A stretch of 64,000 bases of DNA from Penium margaritaceum (lineage: Eukaryota; Streptophyta; Zygnematophyceae; Desmidiales; Peniaceae), in contig SZWC01000039.1 in the NCBI GenBank assembly GCA_023375785.1, forward strand, positions 249,098 through 313,097, read 5' to 3'. A program made the position numbers and the translations under genes. Below the pieces are notes generated by a model. That model was not told the origin of the DNA. It saw nothing but the letters and a program-made list of their open reading frames with translations, and did no database searches. Positions 46,721-57,975 of the stretch are shown piece by piece. Positions within the stretch are counted from its first letter, which is position 1; the number at the start of each line of letters is the position of its first letter.

Positions 46721-47812
46721 GTGTGAGGCTGACCACTCACACACGACCTAGAGAGCTAGAAAATGGCACACTCCTAGTGGTCACATAACCCACAAACCCA
46801 TGGAGAATCGCCATGTGTCCATGGCTAGCACACAAGGATCTCACATCACCTAAAAAGTAAGGAGAGGTACCTTTATCCTAGTCAGCACACTCTGACAAGG
46901 CAATCCTAAGACCAAGGACCTTTTTGGATATTTCTCCCATCAGGTCTTGACCCTCGACCTCTTGCCTTTTTCTTTTCTCAGGCTAAGGCATGGAGCCATC
47001 ACCCATGCCCATGCAGACATCGACAGTCCATGACCCCCGAAACTTTGAAAATTCATATCTCCCAATCCAACCGTTGGATCGACATGAAAATTGGACCGAG
47101 GACATTTCCCCACCTGATCTCTCCAGTGGTGAAGTCCGATTGATGATCGAAGCAGGTATCTGGTACTTTCCTGGAACTTGCTCATGTGGACGTGAAACTG
47201 AGCCGGATGGCTCCTTTCCCAACAATCTCCCACTTTGCCGCACTCAGAGTGGACTGAGTCCACATGCCTTCATGCAAAATGGCTGCTTCTCATGGGTCAC
47301 TGGCTTGGTGCAGAAATCAGTGACCTGCTTGCTGGTTGGAGTAAACTCCAGCTTGATTGCACCCTCCTACACTATGTGCCTGATGAACTGATATGCGATG
47401 TCAATGTGTTTGGTACGTGCATGGGACTCAGGATTCTTGGCAAGTGTGATTGCGCTCTGGTTGTCGAAGCGCACAGGAACTAGAACTACTACACTCCCAC
47501 TTGTCTCTGCCATGAGACGCTAAAGCTAAACTGCTTCCTTGGCTCCAAAGCTGAGAGAGACATAGTTAGCTTCCCTGCTAGAAGTGGCCACAACCACTTG
47601 CCGCTTGCTGCACCAGCTGATGGCACCTCCATTCATGAGAAACACATGTCCAGAGATGGACTTGCAGGTCTCAGGATTTGAAAACCAATCTACATCTGTG
47701 TAGCCGATGATACTGTAGTCGTTGCCGTTGTAGGTGATGCTGATGTTGATGGTTCCAACAAGGTAGCGGAAGATCCGCTTCACTGCCTTCTGGTGCTTTG
47801 GTCTGGGATCCG
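46721..47812 (-). mobile_element. Ty1/copia family A 3' end (minus): RNase H and partial LTR
   Basis: Partial 3' LTR 46,721-47,224 (ends CTTTCCCAACA), the complement of the purine tract (CTCCCACTTTG), then RNase H ~47,240-47,812 on minus, recognisable by the segments for HVFLMNGGAISWCSKRQVVV and YNGNDYSIIGYTDVDW. It joins B reverse transcriptase abruptly at about 47,812. The left join faces the head-on A fragment at 46,720. Broken. Confidence 0.85.
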
Positions 47813-48954
47813 AGCTTTGTCTCCCGCAGGCACTTCCATCACCACTTCTTTGTCTGGCTTCCCATAGAGGAAAGCTGTCTTGACATCCATCTGGTGGACC
47901 TCCAGATCTTTTGCGGTAGTAATGCCCAATGTCGATCTGATGGAGGCAAAGGTGACGACAGGCGCGAAGGTTTCCTTGTACCGTGACCCTTAACGCAGGA
48001 GAAACCCCTTCGTCACGACTCCTACCTTGTACTTGCCAATAGTACCATCTTGCTTGAACGTTTTCCGGAGTACCCACTCTGATCCCACCACATGCGCGTC
48101 TAGGGATTTCTCCACCAGAAGCCATGTTCCGTTCTCTTCAATGGATGTGAGTTCGCTATCGAATACCTCCTGCCACTTTGCCGTATGTCGCATGTTCATA
48201 GCTTTCGTTACGGTCACATGCTCTCCCTAAGCCAAGCATGACCAGTTAAGTGCGGTCCATTCCACATTCTCAGCATCGTACTTGGGTGCACGTTTCTTCT
48301 GGTGTGTACTACGTTGGAGTGTTGTTGGTGGTGCTTCAAGGCTTAGTTGCTTCTGTTCCTCTTGCACTGCCCGTGATCCGTTGTTTGAGGAAGAGCCACA
48401 GGCCTCACAGTTTCACTCAGAGGCTTTGGACGACTCAGATTTAGTGTCACAGTCCGTCGCTGTGTGAGCATGTACGGCCTCTCTCTTAGCAGTGCCATCC
48501 TTCACTGGCACCATCTGCCAGTTTCTGGTGCCTGATCACCTGACTCGAGCAACACAACCCACTCTCCTCATTTAGGAGCATGGACAGGGGCCACCGACTC
48601 TCCATTGCCGAGCGTCTTTTCATCAAACTCGACCTCTTGGCTCCTAATGAGCTTTCTAGCCGCTTGGTCCCACAGCATGTACACCTTGTGTACGGTGTCG
48701 TATCTGACCATGACACACTTACGAGCGCGTACATCTAGCTTGCTACTTCCTTCTCCTGCTTTGACCTTTACCCAGGCAGTATAGCCAAAGACCCACAAGT
48801 GTGAGGCATCTAGCTTCTTCCTTGACCAAGTCTCCTATGGCGTCGTGAGCTGCTTCTGTTGCTGCTTCTTACCATGCCTTCCAAGCACAGCTGTCGGAAT
48901 GAGATTCACAAGGTAGTAAGTATTTCTTGTAGCTTCAGTCCAAAAGCGAGGTGG
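47813..48954 (-). mobile_element. Family B element, left part of the one hosting D (minus)
   Basis: Reverse transcriptase N-terminal half ~47,813-48,230 (MDVKIAFLYGK-like region), linker ~48,230-48,560 and integrase C-terminal region ~48,560-48,954. It ends at CAAAAGCGAGGTGG, exactly where the intact B copies continue GAGTTTGGCGTC. The continuation is found at 63,456, after the family D element. Broken, several interruptions. Confidence 0.87.
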
Positions 48955-49714
48955 TATCACTCCGCACTTGGGTACGGTCTAGAGTAAACGGCGCCGACAG
49001 ACAAACCGCCGATCGCCCTTGGTATTTCAACCAAGGTAGAGATCACCCAGGGTGTGGCGTTTCCACACTGAAAGGTACACTAAGCTTGTGCCAACCGTGG
49101 CCGGAGAGTGTTCCAAACTCTCACCCAACTGGCAATGCTACACACCAAAGTGTGCACTTGGACTCGTTCTTTACTCCCTTTCTTGGTGGGTAACAAGGGA
49201 TTAGTTTTCTCCCAAGTCTCAAAGGTAAGAGATGATATATGATCACATGCAAATGACAGGCCTTATATAGTCTCTTGTCAACGCTCCCAGTGGCTCCTTG
49301 GAGGGGCCTCCCCTCAAGGCCATTCTAGACAGTATCATCAGCTTTGATGACATGGCACCCTCTGTGACCGCCAAGTGGCGCTTGATCCAGCTTGGACCTT
49401 AGAGGCTTCTAGGAAGCTTCCTTTGTCCTTTTTAGGCTCAAGGAATATTTGGTCCTGGCGGGATTCGACCCCGGAGCTCTCGCTTGCGAGACGGCGCCTT
49501 CACCCACTAAGATGTAGGAAGTTGTCCTAAGGAGCATGCACGAGGTAGACTACTAAGAGTAGACCAAGGAGATTTACTCCACAAGGATGAGCAGTGCATG
49601 CCTTGTCTCTCTCAGCCTCTTTTCCTATCACTGGGATACATGCGCTACAAGCGGAGTGCATACCCAGTCTTAATCTTCCGCTGATTGGACCAGGGGCATA
49701 CACAGAACATAACA
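48955..49714 (-). repeat. Family D 3' LTR (minus)
   Basis: 760 bp, plus-strand reading TATCACTCC...ACATAACA. The TATA-like CCTTATATAG (49,261-49,270) is CTATATAAGG on the coding strand. It contains the uninterrupted site CTTGGTATTTCAACCAAGG at about 49,018, the empty counterpart of the A insertion at 55,671. Confidence 0.88.
49451..49525 (-). promoter_or_regulatory. tRNA-like module in D 3' LTR
   Basis: On minus: A-box-like ATCTTAGTGGG (49,513-49,503), anticodon-arm-like GTCTCGCAAGCGAGA, B-box-like GGGTCGAATCC (49,471-49,461), starts 42 bases apart. The GCC...GGC D-stem is conserved (GTGAAGGCGCC). The B box differs from the canonical tRNA box by the same single T-to-G change as in family B. 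Confidence 0.72.
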
Positions 49715-52525
49715 AACTCTCCCTTGTAGCAGATAGATTCCTACTACATCCATCTGCGGCTAGATTCCTACTACGTCCATGGGCTTAGCGATGTTGGCCA
49801 CCTGTAAAGTAGGCCGCTCGTTCAGCCCTTGTCTACTGCGCTCACCATCCTGATGCCCCGTGCCCCTGCCATGTGTGGGTCACTGTCCAGCGGCTTTGTC
49901 AGGAAGTCCGCGAGCATCTGCTTGGTCGCAATGTACTACAGAACCACCACTCCCTTGGCGACGAGGTCGCGCCTGTAGTGATAGCGGATGTCGATGTGCT
50001 TGGTTCACCTGGAGAGGTTGTCCTTGAATGCGATGTCCATCGTACTCTAGTTATCGACGTGGACGACCGTGGCCTCCTTCTGTGGTGCGTACATCTCAGC
50101 GAGCAAGCTACGTACCCATTGCGTCTACTTGCACATCTCAGGCAACGCCATGTACTCAGCTTCTACGGTTGAGATGGAGACATAGTCCTGCTTGTGGCTG
50201 GCCCACGACACAGCGCCGCTGTTCACAAGGTACATAAAGCCCGAGGTGGACTTCCTATCATCCATGTTGCCTCCAAAATCTACGTCGGTGTAGCACTTGA
50301 AGCGGAAAGGATCAGTTCCTTAAAGGCTGCTGTACTACAGCCCCATGTGCTGTGTCTTGTTGAGATAGTGCAAAATGCGCTTCACGACCTGCTAGTGGAG
50401 TGGCCCAGTTGTGGCCAGGAACCGACTGGATAGCCCCATAGAAAAGGACATGTCCGGCCGCGTGCCAACCATGGCATACATGAAGCTACCCACCGTAGAC
50501 TGGTATGGCACATCCTGCATTTTGCGGCGCTCAGCTCTCATGCTTGGGGAGTGGGCGGAGGTGAGATTCTACTTTGTGGAGAGAGGAGTGCTGAGGGGTT
50601 TGGCATCTTCCATGCCATAGTGCCGAAGCACCACAGAGATGTACTTTGTCTGGTTGAGCTTGATGGTGCTTGCACCTTGGTTGCGATGTATGGCGATGCC
50701 CAAGTAGTACTCGAGCTCGTCCATGTCCTTCATCTGAAACCGCCCATGTAGGTTCTCCTTGAGGGCCTCGAGGGCCTTCATGGAGGTGGAGGCCAGAATC
50801 AGGTCATCCACGTACAGCGCTACAAGTAAAAGCCCCTGGTCATTCGCACACACATACACATTGGGGTCGTTGTAGTAGTGCGAGAAGCCAAGGCCAGCCA
50901 TGAAGCTGTCCATCTCCTTATACCAGATCCTTGGGGCCTGTTTTAGCCCGTAGAGTGCCTTGATGAGGCGACACACCTTCCCAGATTCTGCCTTGACATC
51001 CTCGGGCCCCTCCATAAGTATCTCCTTGTCAAGTTTCCCGTAGAGGAAGGCGATCTTGATAATCATCTGGTGGATTTCCATGTTGCGCGCCGCAGCCACA
51101 ACCATCAAGGTGCGGATGGAGTGGAAGGATGTGATAGGAGAGTAGGTCTCGTCGTACTCGGATCCTGCTCTCTGTGAGAATCCCTTCGCGATGATCCTTG
51201 CCTTGTACTTGTTGATACTATTATCTTACTTGCATCTGACGCATAAGACCCACTTCACGCCCACCACGTGTGCATTTGGTGGTCTGTCCACCAGCTCCCA
51301 TGTTCTGTTCTCCTCGATGGAGGCGAGCTCGCTATTCATCACCTCTTTCCACTTAGCGGCGTCCGGCCGCAAGAGAGCCTCGGCGATAGTAGCCGGCTCT
51401 CCCTGTGCTGTTGCTGGCTACTCATGCTGCTTCTGCTATTGTGCTTCCCTAGGAGGGGTCGCTGAAAGGGAAGAGCCACTGGACTCCGAGGAGGCCTCGA
51501 ATGTCTCTGACGCGGTGTCAGATGTCAACTGCGCTTCAGCCTGAGCGGATGCTCTCCCTAAATTAGGAGCAACGCTGTCTACGGCCACTGGCATCCCACG
51601 CCAGTTAGGCGGGGGTGTGTCACGCACCTCCAACAGCACGATCCACTCTCCTTGTTTTTGAAAATTCTCTGGGTCCAACAGTTCCCCCTTGCCCTCTGAC
51701 TCTTCCTGGAAGGGCACATCTCTAAAGGTGATGATTCTCCCTGCTGCCTGGTTCCAGAGCCTGTACGCCTTGTGCACGCCCTCGTAGCCGATCATCACGC
51801 ACTTGCGCGCATGTGCATCCAACTTCCCCGCTCCTTGCCCGTCTTGGACTTCGGCCCAAGCCGTACAGCCGCATGCCTTTAGGTGAGAGGCATCCGCCTT
51901 CTTTCTCGACCACTCCTCCTGCGGCGTCATGCGTTCTGCACTTTACTCCTTTTTTGTCCCCTTGTTGCATAGTGCTGCAGCAGGCATGAGGTTGATGAGG
52001 TAGCATGTAGTGCCCGCTACTTCCGCCCAGAAGCGAGGAGGGAGCTTTGATTCAAACAACATCGTTCGCGTCATGGCCATAATGGTCTCGTTCATGCGCT
52101 GGGACACTCAGTTGCTCTGTTATGTGTAGGGGGTACTAGGTTTGTGGACAATGCCGTGTGGCCAAAGCAACGGCTTGCACCCATCAAACTCTTCGTCGTT
52201 GTCGCTCTGCAAGGCCTTGTTCTGCCCGGTTTGTCGCTCCACCATGGCAACAAACTCTTGTAGGCGCTCTAGCACCTCTCCCTTTGTTTTGAGGAAGTAC
52301 ACCCACACCTTCCAAGAGTAATCATCGATGAAGGTGAGAGGTACTTAGAGCCGTCGTTGGACGTGGTGCGCATGGGGCCATACAGGTCGCTATGGACAAG
52401 GTCGAGTATGCCCTCTACTCTGCAACCGTTTTTGGAGAAGCGTTTCCGCTTTGTCTTTCCTTGCAGGCAAGCCTCACACCTTGCGTTGCATCTTCCCTTG
52501 AGCTCACACCCCTCCAGCCCGCGTA

Positions 52526-52972
52526 CAAGCTTCTGCTCCCGCATGACCTGCAGGGTGTTGTCGGCCATGTGCCCAAGGCGTCTATGCCAGAGCTTCGCAG
52601 TTGCTGCTCCCGTGTCTTTATTCGCCACAGCAGGCGGCATGGATGCTGTCTTGGCGTTCGGCGATGGTGCAGCTTTCGCTATTGCCTCTGCCGCTCCAGC
52701 GTGTCCTTCCATGCTCTTCGTCTGTAGAACGTAGAGCCCATCCGTTCGNCAAGCTTCTGCTCCCGCATGACCTGCAGGGTGTTGTCGGCCATGTGCCCAA
52801 GGCGTCTATGCCAGAGCTTCGCAGTTGCTGCTCCCGTGTCTTTAGTCGCCACAGCAGGCGGCATGGATGCTGTCTTGGCGTTCGGCGATGGTGCAGCTTT
52901 CGCTATTGCCTCTGCCGCTCCAGCGTGTCCTTCCATGCTCTTCGTCTGTAGAACGTAGAGCCCATCCGTTCG
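52526..52972. other. Assembly join: single N with duplicated flanks
   Basis: 223 bases at 52,526-52,748 are repeated at 52,750-52,972 around the N at 52,749, with a single visible difference. Both begin CAAGCTTCTGCTCCCGC. No other copy of this region shows the duplication, so it is probably an unmerged overlap. Confidence 0.88.
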
Positions 52973-53879
52973 TGGCACCTTGGCGACAAGGTCCGATGCA
53001 GCGTAGGTAATCGTCACGTCCTCGTTCTTGAGGATGATGGCTTTCTTTTGTGTGAACACCACCGTCATCGCATGATCCGTAATCCGTGAGACGGAGAGGA
53101 GGTTTGTGACAAAAGTTGGCATGTAGACAACGTTTTATAGCTACAATTCCTTGTTGGCTCCGTTGAGCCGTGTGTGCACGACCTTCTCTCCCTCACCAGC
53201 CGCGTACTCGATGCCGCCGTTGGCGTACCGAAACTTTGCCGTAGACGGTGTGAGGGACGCAAAGCCACATGTCTCGCGAGAGGTATGGTAGTCTGTACCA
53301 TTCTCGAGCCTGAAGGCTCCCAGCCACAGCAGCGTAGAGTCCTTGGGAGGGGCATTGCTCTCGGCCATCATGCTCGTGGACGTCGAGTCCACCTTCTTAC
53401 TCACGTTGCTGCTCCCACCACTGCCTCCCTCTTTCTTTGGTGTGCGATACTCCTGCGCCCAATGCCCCGCCTTGCCACAGTTGTGGCACTTACCCTTCTT
53501 CTTGCCGCTCTTCCCGCCGCCACTGCCTCTGCTGTTGCCATGAGAGGAGGTGCCTCCCGAGCCACTCGCGTACGCGACACTGTTGATAACGCCGTTATTG
53601 CGCCGCATGGCCTCGTTTCGGATAAACACGGAGACACGAGGGCACGTGAACTCTGACTCCTCCTAACCACCCAAGGTGGTGATCATGGGGCTCGAGCTTG
53701 GGGACAAGGTCATGAAAAGAATCATGGCCTGCATCTATTGGTCCAGCTGCCAGGACATGGCGCGAGCTTCTTGAAGCAATCCTTGGAACTGTTGGAAGGA
53801 GTCTGAGATGGACTCCCCGTCGCCCAGCCGCAACCCGATGAGGCGTTGCAGGATGAAGGGTCGATTGGCAAAGGAAGTT

Positions 53880-54860
53880 GGCCTCGGTGAGATGGACTCC
53901 TTCTTTGCTGAGCACGGCATTTTTCACCAGGTCTCCGCTCCTACTACCGCATAGCAGAACTGTGTATCTCAGCGTTGGAACCGTACCATGGTAGATGCAG
54001 TTCCTGCCATGCGGTCTGAGTGCGATCTCTCGGATTCCTTCAGCTTGAGGGCTTCGCCTACATGACTTGGGTCTGGAACCGCCTCCCGCATAGTCCACTT
54101 CTAGATCATGTTACATCATACAAGCTCTGGTTTGGCCACAGTGTTGATCTTCATTTCGCTTGTGTCTGGGGTTCCCTGTCCTCTGTGAGGTACACTGATG
54201 ATCAGCAGGGGTCCAAGGTCTCCCCTCGGGGTGGCTTGTGTGCCTTCATCGGCATCTCCATGCGGTCAAAGGCCTGGCGCTTTTGGGACCCCACTCGCCG
54301 TCGTGTCATTGAGTCCCGTGACGTACTCTTTTTTGAGTCACTCACATACCGTGATCTAACTTCGATCACAGCCCTCTTTGCCGCTCATGTTCCTTCGTGT
54401 GAGGGTCCTCGACGGATGGGGGAGACTTCTCTGCCAGCGACCATTCCTCGTCAGGTTGATGTGTTCGCTCGAGTCCCCTTTCGGTCTCTAGCATTTCGGT
54501 CCCCTTTTAGCATGATCCGGCTATCATTGCCGTCGGTCCACAGATCCCGCTTGTTCCGCCTGTTTCAAACCCCATAGGTATCGTTGCTCTCACGCACACT
54601 CCCGCACCATCACTTGTGTCTACTAGCACCCTTGTTGAGGCGTCTGACCCAGTCCAGCCCACTCTTGTCCTTACGTCCGCTGACACTCTAAAATCAATGT
54701 CCGGGTAAGCCTTGCCTGTTGTCACACCTAGCTCTGTGTCCCCCACACACGAATCTCCTTGCATGGCATCTCCGACTGCCTCGTCTCAGCCCTCACCAGC
54801 AATGGTCGTAGCTGTCCCTGTGCCTGACACGTTTGTCAGCTTGGTGTAATCCTCAGCTGT
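53880..54860 (+). mobile_element. Ty1/copia family E integrase fragment inside D gag
   Basis: Plus strand. It starts in the integrase core (FFAEHGIFHQVSAPTT) and continues through WVWNRLPHSPLL, the SYKLWFGHSVDL block, WGSLSSVRYTDDQ and FWDPTRRRVIESRDVLFFES, the standard C-terminal integrase sequence of copia elements, followed by a proline/serine-rich linker. It has no LTR and matches no other family in the window. The longest open stretch is 54,020-54,577. D gag is recognisable on both sides on minus. Broken at both ends, so not a gene. Confidence 0.8.
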
Positions 54861-55600
54861 CGTCATGCACCCCTCGATGTGGGAGAATAGGAAGGGGCTT
54901 ATGCATGTGACGAGGAGTGCGAGAGCGATGTCATTCCGCTCTTGTCACCCTGCGTATTCTGCGCATACCTCGTCCTCCGGTGCTACTTCCGTCCCTTTAA
55001 GCATGTTGAGATACCCGCACATGCGCATCACAACCTCAAACTGCCATTTCCATGTGCCAAAGGCTTTGTCATTGAAGCGTGCGATGGCATTGGCCGCACC
55101 CAACTCGGCGGGCCGTGAGGTGACTGGAACGATCTCTTGACCCCTCGGCATGATTGCGGTGTGATCAAGGATGCTCACTTAGTCTCTACTGTTCTGCTTC
55201 GTTGAGGTCGATGTAGGCTGATGAGGCTGATGACTGCTACAGATTTTCAAGGTGTAGTCTGTTGCATACTCCTCCAGTCGATGGCTTCCTAGCTATTGTG
55301 GAGTAAATACTCCAACACACACGGGGTCGTATCCACAAGGACTGAGCATAACCCGTTTAGGACTCGAGGGTCATACAACCAATGGCAGAGCTTATCCTCG
55401 TTCCTTATCCGTGAAGAGCAAAAGTCGACGACGGGTCCAACCTACGTCCGGTCTCTCACAATGCGTGCCTTGGTCCAAGTGGACAGACGATGAAGCAGAT
55501 GGACCAGTGGTCTCTTGTCTATTGCAGAGGTTCTTGCCACGTGAGCTGAGTGGTAGTACAAAGAACCAAGTTTCCCGATCAGTTTGGGTCCATAACCGTT

Positions 55601-55670
55601 TTTCAGTCTGCACTTGGCCATGGTCTACAGTAAATGGTGCCGGTAGGCAAACTGCCGACCGCCCTTGGTA
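55601..55670 (-). repeat. Family D 5' LTR, first piece
   Basis: It aligns with 48,955-49,023 of the D 3' LTR up to CCCTTGGTA, where the A element begins. The LTR resumes at 62,037. Confidence 0.85.
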
Positions 55671-56406
55671 TGTTGGGAAAGGAGCCATCCGGCTCAGTTT
55701 CAGGTCCACAAGAGCAAGTTCCAGGAAACTACCAGATGCTTGCTCCGATTGTCAATCCAATTTCACCATTGGTAAGATCAGGTAGAAAAATGTCTATGGT
55801 CCAAGTTTGATGTCGATCCAATGGTCGGATTGGGAGATATGAATTTTCGAAGATTTCAGGGTCATTGACCGCCGATATCCGAGTGACCATGGGCGATGGC
55901 TCCATGCCTTAACCTGAGAAAAGAAAAAGTCAAGAGATCTTGGGTCAAGACCTGATGGGATAAATATCCAAAAGGGTCCTCGGTCTTAGGATTGCCTTGT
56001 CAGAGTGTGCTGACTAGGATAAATGTACTTTTCCTTGCTTTTGAGGTGAGGTGAGATCCTTGTGTGCTAGCCATGGACACATGGCGATTCTCTATGGGAT
56101 TGTGGGTTATGTGATCACGAGGAGAGTGCCATGAGAGCATTTTCTAGCTCTCTAGGTCGTGTGTGAGTGGCCAGCCTGATTGCTAGGCTGATTTTCTCCC
56201 TTGTGTGAGATCATGGACTCTAGTCTATGAGCCTTAGCCTCCATGACTAAGTGGTGTGGCTTGTGAGAGGGCTGACTTACCCAAGCTCTAGCTCTATATG
56301 TACTCCATCATTTTGAGTGATTAAATAACCATTCTTCAGCACAAGTGATGCCCTTCCAATCACACATACTCGCTGCTCAAAGGCTCCCTCTCCTCTACAT
56401 CCAACA
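55671..56406 (+). repeat. Family A 5' LTR
   Basis: 736 bp, TGTTGGGAAAGGAGCC...ACATCCAACA, followed two bases later by the initiator-Met primer site. TATA-like CTCTATATGTACTCC lies near 56,298. Confidence 0.93.
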
Positions 56407-56408
56407 TT

Positions 56409-56420
56409 TGGTATCAGAGC
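56409..56420 (+). other. Primer binding site, initiator-Met tRNA
   Basis: TGGTATCAGAGC is complementary to the 3' end of plant initiator-Met tRNA and lies two bases after the LTR, the standard position for plant copia elements. Confidence 0.93.
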
Positions 56421-57769
56421 CAAGTTCTGCCACTTTCAGCCAGCACAAGCCGTCACTTTGAGAGTGACGGGTTGGGATGAAACCTTCACCAGATTTGACG
56501 ATCCACCACTTAATCTTCAGGTTCAAGAGACAAGATTTTCAACGAGCCCATTATCACGAAGATCCAAGAATTGGATTGAGAGTTATGCTAAAAACGAGGT
56601 CGGCCAGGGCTACACTCTTCTCTATGAGAAAGACTATCGCCTTGTGATGACCATAACTCTCTTGTTTCTTTGTCAAATTAAAAAAATGCGACATACGAGT
56701 TGTAGTATTTTTCCTAAGCTTTTCATTGGTGCAAAAATATTTTCAATCCATTGATTTCTTTGGGAGAAACGCCGTTTACAAGCTGGCTTGTCTGAGTTGG
56801 AGTAGGAGCAGAAGCATACCCTATTTTGAAGACAACATTTCTTGTAAAATTCCCTGTTTATAACCCTGTTTTATGGGTTGATCCGAAAGGTTTTGAGCTG
56901 AATTTTCCAGTGATGGGCTTCGTTTTAAAAAATTCCCAACTTGCTGGTCTACAGTCCATTTTGTGTCAGAAAGATTTCTGGCAAAAGCAGCAGCAGAAGC
57001 AGGGGTAGCGCCGCCATCCAAGGGCAGCGCTGAGCATCACCAAGGCTCAAAGTGGCAGCAGCTGGCGTTGTGACAGCAGCCCAGCCTTTGGAGAGGCTGG
57101 AGGGCTGCGCCAACTTCACGTTTTGGAAGATCCGTACCCACCTCCTTTTGGAGGAGAGGGGCTTGTGGGAGGTGGTGACAGGCGACGAGCCGGCTCTAGT
57201 TCCACAGGCAAAAGGCATCACGGCATCGCAGGTGGTGGCAGGGAAGACGCCGCAAAAGGGTGCAACTGATGCAGGTTCTTCTGCAGCTGTACCAGGGATG
57301 TATGAGGAGTGGAAGAAGAAGGACAGGCAGGCCTACAGGTTGCTTGTCAACACCATCTCCAACCCGCATCTTCAGTACAAGAGTGACAAGGCTACTACAA
57401 AGGAGGGGTGGGACACGTTGTGCAAGAAGTATGAGAGCAAGGATCCTACATTCTTCATGCTTTTAGAGGAAAAGATGATGGCGCTGAAAATGCAGGGTGG
57501 TGAATGGATGGAGGCATATCTGGACAGGGCAAAGGAGCTGGCGAAGCAGCTGAGAGCGGCCGGCAACCATGTGGAAGAGAGGCGCTTCATGCTAAGAGGA
57601 CTCCTAACCAGCTACGACACGGTGCAAGAGACATTGGAGTGCCAGCCAACTCTCGACCTCGACTTCATCTACACACACTTGGTGCAGGTGGAATTGCATT
57701 GTAATGCAGCAAAGCGCAATGGCCATGGCAACAGTGAAACAGCTTTTGTGGCCACAAGCTCACGCAACC

Positions 57770-57975
57770 AGCAGCAGCAGCAGCAGTCTGGGCAGCAGAA
57801 AGGCAGAAAGAAAGGCATATGCCAGAAAGAGGGACACTAAAAAAACAGTGTTTCAAGCCTAAGAGGGACCAGAAGGAGCAGCAGCAGCAGTAGTCATCAC
57901 AATAGCAGCAGCAAAAGCAGTAGCAGCAGCAGCAGTCACAGCAGCGTCACCAACAGCAGCAACAACAGCAAAACC
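57770..57975 (+). repeat. CAG-rich microsatellite in gag tail
   Basis: Runs of CAG/AGC triplets in the glutamine-rich tail of A gag, on both sides of the finger region. Unit number differs from the copies at 11,520 and on the minus strand near 29,150. Confidence 0.75.

Noticed and set aside
54020-54577. A host protein gene of 185 codons
   Set aside because: The translation is standard copia integrase C-terminal sequence cut at both ends, lying in the gag of another element.
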